Positions 36,242 to 42,334 of a stretch of DNA of 42,334 nt are shown one piece after another. Positions within the stretch are counted from its first letter, which is position 1; each line of letters opens with the position of its first letter. A program made the translations under genes and the position numbers. The notes beneath the pieces are model-generated. The model was not told the origin of the DNA, ran no database searches, and was given only the letters and a program-made list of their open reading frames with translations. The stretch comes from Chloroflexota bacterium (GTDB lineage Bacteria; Chloroflexota; Anaerolineae; J036; Brachytrichaceae). The stretch covers positions 1 through 42,334 of the forward strand of contig JAGHYX010000004.1 in NCBI GenBank assembly GCA_017743375.1, in the 5' to 3' direction.

Positions 36242-37228
36242 TCAATCCACGTAGGTGACCTGACTATAGGTGCGCAGCTTATCCAGACGGTGGCGCGATT
36301 CAATATAGCGGACGGTGCCTGACCGAGATCGCATCACTATCGAGAACGTACGTGCGATGTTACCGCTGTAGTGAACGCCTTGGAGCAGCTCACCCGATGT
36401 GATGCCGGTGGCCGCAAAGAAGACGTCATCACCTCCGCAGAGGCGCTCCGTGGTCAGGATCTCATTAAGGTCGCATTGTGCTTGTGCTTGTTCGCGCTCG
36501 TTTTCATCGCGCGGCCAGAGCTTGGCCTGGATTTCGCCACCGAGGCAGCGCATTGCCGCTGCCGTGATCACCCCCTCTGGCGTGCCGCCGATTCCCATCA
36601 GGATATCTACGCCCGAGTCAGGGATAGCTGTCTGAAGCGCGCCTGAGATGTCGCCGTCGCTGATCAGCTTAATGCGCGCACCGGTCATGCGCACTTTCTC
36701 GATCAACTGCTGATGGCGCGGGCGGTCTAAGATGCACACAGTCACTGCGCTGATCGGCATGCCCTTTGCCCGCGCAACAGCGCGAATGTTGGCAGCAGGC
36801 GGGGCCTCGATATCCACGACACCGGCACACTCCGGACCGACCACAATCTTATCCATGTAGAACGTGCAAGGCTTAAACATCTTGCCGCGCTCAGCCAGCG
36901 CTACAACCGAGATGGCCCCGGCACCACCGACGCTGAGTAGCCGCGTGCCGTCAATTGGGTCAACAGCGATGTCTACTGGGATGCCTAAGCCGTTGCCCAG
37001 GCGTTCGCCATTGTAGAGCATTGGCGCCTGGTCTTTCTCTCCTTCGCCGATCACGACCACGCCGTCCATATCCACCTCGGCCAGGATCAGGCGCATGGCC
37101 TCAACGGCAGCGCGGTCGCCGGCATTTCTGTCGCCTCGCCCCATCCACTTACTGGCAGCCATGGCCGCTGCCTCGGTCGCCCTGACCAGCTCCAGCCCCA
37201 GGTTTCGATCGGGCTTACTCTCGCGCAT
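36242..37228 (-). CDS. glpX: Fructose-1,6-bisphosphatase class II
   Basis: This 328-residue metal-dependent phosphatase removes the 1-phosphate from fructose-1,6-bisphosphate in gluconeogenesis; in some bacteria it also acts on sedoheptulose-1,7-bisphosphate. [35 protein letters not shown] and DPIDGTRL carry the metal and phosphate ligands. I start at MRESKPDR because GAGAGG lies 9 nt upstream and E. coli GlpX begins at the same place; a GTG or ATG up to 13 codons earlier is possible. It is upstream of rho on the same strand. Confidence 0.93.
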   Translation of the reverse strand: MRESKPDRNLGLELVRATEAAAMAASKWMGRGDRNAGDRAAVEAMRLILAEVDMDGVVVIGEGEKDQAPMLYNGERLGNGLGIPVDIAVDPIDGTRLLSVGGAGAISVVALAERGKMFKPCTFYMDKIVVGPECAGVVDIEAPPAANIRAVARAKGMPISAVTVCILDRPRHQQLIEKVRMTGARIKLISDGDISGALQTAIPDSGVDILMGIGGTPEGVITAAAMRCLGGEIQAKLWPRDENEREQAQAQCDLNEILTTERLCGGDDVFFAATGITSGELLQGVHYSGNIARTFSIVMRSRSGTVRYIESRHRLDKLRTYSQVTYVD

Positions 37229-37398
37229 GTGCGTCACCCTCTCAGTCATGGTCGCTTGCATTTCCACCCCGAGCTGTGCTTACCTTTACTTGGACGTCAT
37301 GGACTTTTAAGCCAGTCAAGTGGCCCAACATACCCACGCTCGCTGTATGCTACTGAGGTGCTTGTGTCGCCGTCTCAAGTCTGTGAGGATGCTGTGTA

Positions 37399-37471
37399 TC
37401 GGGGAACCGGGACTTGAACCCGGGACCTCACGGTCCCAAACCGTGCGCGCTGCCATCTGCGCCATTCCCCG
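37399..37471 (-). tRNA. tRNA-Pro (anticodon TGG)
   Basis: The 73-nt minus-strand sequence folds as a cloverleaf. The acceptor CGGGGAA pairs with TTCCCCG, followed by discriminator A. The anticodon stem CACGG/CCGTG encloses TTTGGGA with anticodon TGG, and the T arm is CCGGG-TTCAAGT-CCCGG. No CCA is encoded. Confidence 0.96.
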
Positions 37472-37482
37472 GGGACATCATC

Positions 37483-37488
37483 ATTATA
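37483..37488 (-). promoter_or_regulatory. -10 element of tRNA-Pro
   Basis: A perfect TATAAT on the minus strand lies 11 nt before the mature 5' end. Confidence 0.5.
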
Positions 37489-37628
37489 CACAGGCCGGGG
37501 AGCATCCATTTGGGGCGCACACCAAGCTGTCACTCACGTTGGTGTGAGAAGCAGGCTCGCAGCCTGCGAGGGAGACAGCTATGGTCAGCGCATGTGGCGT
37601 TGGTGCACGTTCCCTCAGCATTGGATGG

Positions 37629-37634
37629 GATAAT
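37629..37634 (+). promoter_or_regulatory. -10 element of lpdA
   Basis: GATAAT ends 7 nt before the chosen ATG with no Shine-Dalgarno site. The spacer 37472-37641 otherwise shows nothing clear. Confidence 0.4.
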
Positions 37635-37641
37635 CTCGCGC

Positions 37642-39063
37642 ATGACAACGGAGTCTGCACAATTCGACGTCGCTGTGCTGGGCGCAGGCCCTGGTGGATA
37701 CGTGGCCGCCATCCGAGCTGCGCAGTTGGGGCTGAAGGTTGCGCTGATCGAACGCGAACAACTCGGCGGGGTATGCCTGAATTGGGGATGCATCCCAACG
37801 AAGACGCTCCTGCGCAACGCCGAAATTGTCGAGCTGATCAAAGACGGCGAAGAATATGGCATCAGCTATGACAACCTGCGGGTAGATTACGCCAAGGCAT
37901 ATAAGCGCAGCCGCGAGGTGAGCAACCGCCTGGTGCGCGGCATTGAATTCCTGATGAAGAAGAACGACGTGCGGGTGTTCATCGGCGAGGGCACGCTGAC
38001 CGGCCCGCACAGCATTTTGGTCGAGCACCGCAGCGAGGAGCGGCAGATCAACGCCGAATACCTTATCGTCGCTACCGGTGCGCAACCGCTGGTATTGCCG
38101 TTCCTATCGCCCGATGGATCGCGCGTGTTCACTTACCGGCAACTGCTGGAGGTGCAGCGCGTGCCCAAGAGCATGGTCGTGATCGGCTCCGGCGCGATCG
38201 GCATGGAGTTCGCCTACATCTTTCACGCTTACGGCGCCGACGTGACGATCCTTGAGGCGCTGCCGCGCATCATGCCGTTGGAGGATGAGGAGGTCAGCGC
38301 CGAGATCACCCGTTCGTTCAACCGGCGCGGCATTAAGACCATCGCCGGCGCGAAGGTGGTGGACGCTAAAGTGAGTCCAGAGGGTGTCGAGGTGTTCTTT
38401 GAGGCCGAGAAGGGGCGCCAATCGGTTAAGGCAGAGTGGGCGCTGGTGGCGGTGAGCGTGAAGCCGAACACAGCCGGCATCGGCCTGGACAAGCTGGGCG
38501 TGAGGCTCAACGCAGGGGGCTATGTCGAAGTGGACGACCACATGGCCACCAACGTGCCGAGCATCTACGCGATCGGCGATGTCACGGGCAAGCTGCGGCT
38601 GGCCCACGTGGCCCAGGCCCAGGGCGTAGTGGCTGCTGAGTCCATCGCTGCCAGGATGGGCAAGTACCATGGCCACATCCCGCGCCTGGACTATGACGCG
38701 ATGCCGCGCTGCACCTACACCATCCCACAGGTGGCGAGCATGGGGCTTTCGGAGGCTCAGGCCAAAGAGCGCGGCTACCAAGTAAAGGTGAGCAAGTTCC
38801 CGCTGCGCGCCAACGGCAAATCGCTGGCGCTGAACAACACCGAGGGGTTTATCAAGATCGTCGCCGACGCCAAGTATGGGGAGATCCTGGGCGTGCATTG
38901 CATCGGGCCCGACGTCACCGAGCTGCTGCCGGAGTTTGTGCTGGCCAAGAACGCCGAATTGACCCCCGAAGAGATCGCCCGCACCGTGCATGCCCATCCC
39001 ACCCTCAGCGAATCGCTGATGGAGGCTGCTGAGGGTGTGATCGGCCAACCCATACACATTTAG
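37642..39063 (+). CDS. lpdA: Dihydrolipoyl dehydrogenase
   Basis: This 473-residue flavoprotein reoxidises dihydrolipoyl groups of 2-oxoacid dehydrogenases or the glycine cleavage system, passing electrons to NAD+. The FAD-binding GAGPGGYVAAIRAAQLG, the redox disulfide Cys45/Cys50 in GGVCLNWGCIPTKT, the NAD-binding VIGSGAIGMEFAYIF and the dimer-interface HAHPTLSE (His452, Glu457) are all present. I start at MTTESAQFDV; the longer frame would run back into tRNA-Pro. No E1 or E2 genes are adjacent. The lipM-like gene in this window could supply the lipoyl cofactor. Confidence 0.96.
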   Translation: MTTESAQFDVAVLGAGPGGYVAAIRAAQLGLKVALIEREQLGGVCLNWGCIPTKTLLRNAEIVELIKDGEEYGISYDNLRVDYAKAYKRSREVSNRLVRGIEFLMKKNDVRVFIGEGTLTGPHSILVEHRSEERQINAEYLIVATGAQPLVLPFLSPDGSRVFTYRQLLEVQRVPKSMVVIGSGAIGMEFAYIFHAYGADVTILEALPRIMPLEDEEVSAEITRSFNRRGIKTIAGAKVVDAKVSPEGVEVFFEAEKGRQSVKAEWALVAVSVKPNTAGIGLDKLGVRLNAGGYVEVDDHMATNVPSIYAIGDVTGKLRLAHVAQAQGVVAAESIAARMGKYHGHIPRLDYDAMPRCTYTIPQVASMGLSEAQAKERGYQVKVSKFPLRANGKSLALNNTEGFIKIVADAKYGEILGVHCIGPDVTELLPEFVLAKNAELTPEEIARTVHAHPTLSESLMEAAEGVIGQPIHI

Positions 39064-39111
39064 CTGCGCAGGCCCTGTCGGCTCTGCTTCGGATAAGCCG
39101 CCGCCGACACC

Positions 39112-41397
39112 ATGCGGAGAGTTTGGACGCCCTTATTCCTGATCACGCTGCTCGCCATGCTCTCGGCAGCAGCCGGCAGCGTCGTCGCTGCCGGCTGGAT
39201 GCCTGGCTTGGACGTGATCTGGTGGGCGGTCATCCTGGGGCTATTGGCCGGCGCAGCGCTGGCCGGCAGCAGCTTTCCCAGTTGGACTGCCCATCTGATC
39301 GGGCTGGTCTATGGGTTCTTCACGCTGGGCGTGATCGGCACCACACATCCCGATATCGCACAGCAGAGCGCGGACTGGCATCTGCGCGCACGGCTGCTTT
39401 TCGAGAAGTGCCTTGCCTGGTTCCAGGCAGCGATGAACAACGAAAGCAGCCGCGAACCGGTGATCTTCATCCTGGTCCTGAGCGTCTTGTTCTGGACGCT
39501 GGGCTATTCGGCAGGATGGTACTTCTTTCGCTATCGGCGCGTCTGGCACGCCACGTTGCCCACCGGCGTCGCATTGTTCTCGAACGCTTACTATTACACC
39601 GGCGCCAGCAGCATGGCCCCCTTTCTGCTGGCTTACCTGTTCTGTCTGGTGATGATGCTGGCGCTCTCGCACCTGGCCGAGCGGGAGGCGCATTGGCTGC
39701 AGGTGCGTGCGCGCGCGTCGCGCTCGCTGACGCTATGGTTCGCGGCGAGCAGCATCGTCATCGCTGCGCTAGCCGGCTTGTTCGGCTGGCAGGTGAGCGA
39801 ATTCACCACCTCCGCCGTTGGTCGCCGCTTTCTAAGCCAGCTCGACCAGCCCTATCGAGAGCTGGTGGCTCGCTGGAATCGGCTCTTCGCCGGCGCGGCC
39901 GGCAGCGCCGGCCAGAACGTGAATCGCTACGCGGACACATTCACCCTCAGCGGACCGCGCGACCTGACGGCAGAGCCGGTAATGGACGTATTGGCTGCGC
40001 CGGCGCGCCATTATTGGCGCGCGGCCAGCTACGATTACTACGATGGCCTTAGCTGGCGCAGCACCATAGAAACGCTCACCAACCTCCAGCCGCTCGACAA
40101 GAACATCCCGTTGGCAAATTACGCCGAGCGGGCATTGGTCCAGGCGGACTTCACGCTCTATCAGGGCAGCGACAGCGTATTCACCCCATCCCAGCCCTGG
40201 GCAGCGAACCTGAGTGCCCAGGCCGTCTTTGAGCGGGTTAGTCCGAGCGCCGTGGCGCTGGTGCAGCTCAAATTGGCCGTGCCCCTACTGGCCGGCAACC
40301 GCTACGCAGCCATCGGCTCGATCAGCCGGGCCAGCGCGGCCCAATTGCGCGCCGCGCCAGAGGACTATCCGGATTGGGTGCGGGCGCGGTATCTCCAGCT
40401 CCCACCGCAAGTGCCCGACCGCGTGCGCAACCTGGCGCAGAACATCGCTGCGCAGGCAGCGACGGCCTACGATAAAGCGACGGCAATCGAGCGCTGGCTG
40501 CGTCGAAACATCCGTTATGACGAGCAGATCCCTGCGCCGCCGCCCGGCATAGAAGCCAGCGACTACGTGCTCTTCGAGCTGCGACGTGCCTATTGCGATT
40601 ACTACGCCACTGCCATGGTCGCCATGCTGCGGTCGCTCGGCGTCCCCTCGCGCGTTGCTGTGGGCTATGCCCAAGGCGACGTGATGCTGCGGCCCGAGGG
40701 TGATGGCCGCGTATGGTATCAGGTCCAGGCGGATGACAGCCATACGTGGGTGGAAGTCTTCTTCCCCGGGTTTGGCTGGGTAGAGTTCGAGCCGACGGCC
40801 AACCAACCGCCGATTGAGCGCGCCGACCCGCCGACGATCCAAGCCGCGCCGACCGTCGAACCGACGATCCCCCCTACGCCTACGCCCGCGCCCGCGGCGA
40901 CAGCGACGGCTACCCCAAGCCCTGCGCCGACGGCGACGGCTGAGCCACCATTGCCCGCCGCTGTGACTGAGCCGCCCTCCCGTCAAGGGCTAGACCTCTC
41001 GCGTTACAGCGGGCTGCTCTATCTGCTCCTGATCCCGCTGCTTATTCTGGCTGCCTGGGGTGGATTGCGCTATGCCGAGGAGCATGGCCTGAGCCGGCTG
41101 CCGGCGGTGGAACGCGCGTATGGGCTGCTCACCCGCTATGCCGTTTGGCTAGGGGTGCATCGGGAGCGCCAGCTCACACCCTACGAGCAAGCGGAAGCGC
41201 TGGCCCACCGCGCCCCTCAAGCGCGCGCGCCGGTGGAACAGATCACCGCGCTCTACGTGCGCCGGCGCTTTGCCCCTCCCGACATCCCTTCATCACATCC
41301 GGGCGATTTAGCAGAGGCCCTGAGAGCTGCTCGGCGCGCGCTGCGCCGCGCCCTCCTGCGGCGCTATCGGCCGCGCCGCCCCTCGCACGGCGAGTGA
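39112..41397 (+). CDS. TgpA-type transglutaminase-like membrane protein
   Basis: This 761-residue protein has about six N-terminal membrane helices, an extracytoplasmic domain, a transglutaminase-like core, a Pro/Thr/Ala linker (about 575-625), one more helix (about 637-655) and a C-terminal DUF4129-like region (AHRAPQARAPVEQITALYVR). Catalytic Cys495 in RRAYCDYYATAM and His544 in DSHTWVEVFF are intact; the third position is Glu560 in EFEPT where many relatives have Asp. Bacterial relatives are often encoded with a MoxR ATPase and a DUF58 protein, not seen here. It starts 48 bp after lpdA on the same strand. Confidence 0.88.
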   Translation: MRRVWTPLFLITLLAMLSAAAGSVVAAGWMPGLDVIWWAVILGLLAGAALAGSSFPSWTAHLIGLVYGFFTLGVIGTTHPDIAQQSADWHLRARLLFEKCLAWFQAAMNNESSREPVIFILVLSVLFWTLGYSAGWYFFRYRRVWHATLPTGVALFSNAYYYTGASSMAPFLLAYLFCLVMMLALSHLAEREAHWLQVRARASRSLTLWFAASSIVIAALAGLFGWQVSEFTTSAVGRRFLSQLDQPYRELVARWNRLFAGAAGSAGQNVNRYADTFTLSGPRDLTAEPVMDVLAAPARHYWRAASYDYYDGLSWRSTIETLTNLQPLDKNIPLANYAERALVQADFTLYQGSDSVFTPSQPWAANLSAQAVFERVSPSAVALVQLKLAVPLLAGNRYAAIGSISRASAAQLRAAPEDYPDWVRARYLQLPPQVPDRVRNLAQNIAAQAATAYDKATAIERWLRRNIRYDEQIPAPPPGIEASDYVLFELRRAYCDYYATAMVAMLRSLGVPSRVAVGYAQGDVMLRPEGDGRVWYQVQADDSHTWVEVFFPGFGWVEFEPTANQPPIERADPPTIQAAPTVEPTIPPTPTPAPAATATATPSPAPTATAEPPLPAAVTEPPSRQGLDLSRYSGLLYLLLIPLLILAAWGGLRYAEEHGLSRLPAVERAYGLLTRYAVWLGVHRERQLTPYEQAEALAHRAPQARAPVEQITALYVRRRFAPPDIPSSHPGDLAEALRAARRALRRALLRRYRPRRPSHGE

Positions 41398-41460
41398 ATC
41401 ACTGCGCGATCCAGACTACAGGTTGTTGCGCACCGCGTGTTCCGCGACCTGCATCCTGTG

Positions 41461-42081
41461 TTACTCTGCGCCCGCGTTCCGCAGCGCCATCTCGAACTCG
41501 CTGAGCACCATCGCAGTTGCTCCCCAGACGGCATGTTTGCCGATGCGATAGAACGGCGCGTTTGGGCCGCCGCCTGGTAATGGGCCAAGCTGACGGGTGG
41601 CTGGGTCGAGCAGCAGCGCGAGCGGCACTTCAATAAGTTCAGCGACCTCACGCGCGTTTGGATGGAATACGGGCTGGGCCGCAACGTAGCCGACGACCGG
41701 ATGGACGACAAAATTGCTCGGCGGGATGTATAGCGTGGTCAGTCTGCCCAGCAACTCCACCTGTTCAGTGGCGATCCCCAACTCCTCTCGCGCCTCGCGC
41801 AGGGCGGTAGCGATGACATCGGCATCGCCGGGCTCGCGCCGCCCGCCGGGCAGCGAGATTTGTCCGCTGTGATGGCCCAACCATTCCGTACGCTGCGTGA
41901 GCACGAAGTGTAGCGTCGCTTGGCGCGGGTATATCAATAACAGCACACTGGCTTCTCGCGCATCCGGCCTTGGCAACGGAGCGTGCGCACGCCCTGGCAG
42001 CGACATGCGCAAATGCGCAGCCAAACCGGGCAGCGGCCCGCGCAGCGCGCGGCGAATGAAGTCCGGTTCTAGCGCTGTCAT
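41461..42081 (-). CDS. Nudix hydrolase, NudL-like CoA pyrophosphatase
   Basis: This 206-residue enzyme has the Nudix box GGRREPGD...ALREAREELGI together with the NudL/CoA-ase signature HHSGQISLPGG just before it. Family members cleave CoA or acyl-CoA to 3',5'-ADP and 4'-phosphopantetheine. The start is uncertain: I use the ATG of MTALEPDF with GAGG 3 nt upstream; a GTG nine codons earlier is also open. It converges on the transglutaminase gene. The remaining 42082-42334 shows no feature I can support. Confidence 0.88.
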   Translation of the reverse strand: MTALEPDFIRRALRGPLPGLAAHLRMSLPGRAHAPLPRPDAREASVLLLIYPRQATLHFVLTQRTEWLGHHSGQISLPGGRREPGDADVIATALREAREELGIATEQVELLGRLTTLYIPPSNFVVHPVVGYVAAQPVFHPNAREVAELIEVPLALLLDPATRQLGPLPGGGPNAPFYRIGKHAVWGATAMVLSEFEMALRNAGAE

Positions 42082-42334
42082 GGCCTCGTCTGGATTATCC
42101 AGATGCACACGGATGCGACAGGCACGCTCAACTTCGGCGAGTAGCCCAAATTAACGCCAGTTCAGATGTATGCATGCCTGTTCACGCATCACTCGCTGCG
42201 CCCGGCGCGAAGCATCTCAACGACTACCCAATCAAAGCCCAATGGCACCACTAAAGCCACACCCCCCATGTCATGCTTCGCTTAGCTAAGCATCTAAAAT
42301 CCCGCCTGACCAAAGCTCCCGCAACACCTAATAA

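Overview
The window is about 42.3 kb of GC-rich bacterial chromosome that looks like housekeeping sequence with tight operons, not phage or plasmid. The gene mix points to Chloroflexota, probably an Anaerolineae-like lineage: an archaeal-type HMG-CoA synthase/thiolase/DUF35 trio, a PAC2-family protein, lipoproteins with long Pro/Thr/Ala linkers, a TgpA-type transglutaminase, and RarA, GlpX and UgpB-type sugar transport genes. This placement is an inference from gene content, not from a phylogenetic tree.

Layout. 1-3444: gyrA on the minus strand, flanked by non-coding DNA full of short inverted-repeat elements. 3445-6179: minus operon HMG-CoA synthase > thiolase > DUF35, the entry to the mevalonate pathway. 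6351-8176: GNAT protein > mutM, coupled. 8435-8506: tRNA-Gln. 8536-12517: minus operon peptidyl-prolyl isomerase > murI > lon. 12753-15400: M20 amidase and asnS, convergent. 15679-19231: sugar-type ABC transporter (two permeases, binding lipoprotein) with a clear terminator. 19241-22207: minus cluster pepA > lipM-like > peroxiredoxin-like gene. 22436-29030: membrane protein, glycosyltransferase, PAC2, rarA, a COG3618-type hydrolase and an UlaG-like metallo-beta-lactamase. 29041-32069: minus operon of an IclR-PNPOx fusion regulator, a permease and an NMT1/THI5-type binding lipoprotein, with a terminator. 32389-42081: nuoN, an unknown gene, rho, glpX, tRNA-Pro, lpdA, a transglutaminase and a NudL-like Nudix hydrolase.

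The most exciting observation is the peroxiredoxin-like gene at 19241-19819. It is one reading frame interrupted by a single TGA exactly where the family has its peroxidatic cysteine (motif x-V-F-C). A stem-loop with a GGU-containing apical loop lies 25-29 nt downstream, as expected for a bacterial SECIS element. I read this as a selenoprotein (Sec50) that standard gene calling would split into two fragments.

A second window-wide pattern is promoter architecture. At least ten genes that begin transcription units have a -10-like hexamer ending only 6-8 nt before the start codon, which implies leaderless mRNAs. Genes inside operons use overlaps or Shine-Dalgarno sites instead. Other points of interest are a MITE-like element with terminal inverted repeats and near-identical 9-bp flanking repeats, a separate two-hairpin repeat present twice, an unusual regulator fusion next to a possible vitamin transporter, and a gyrase with Gln at the quinolone-binding serine position.
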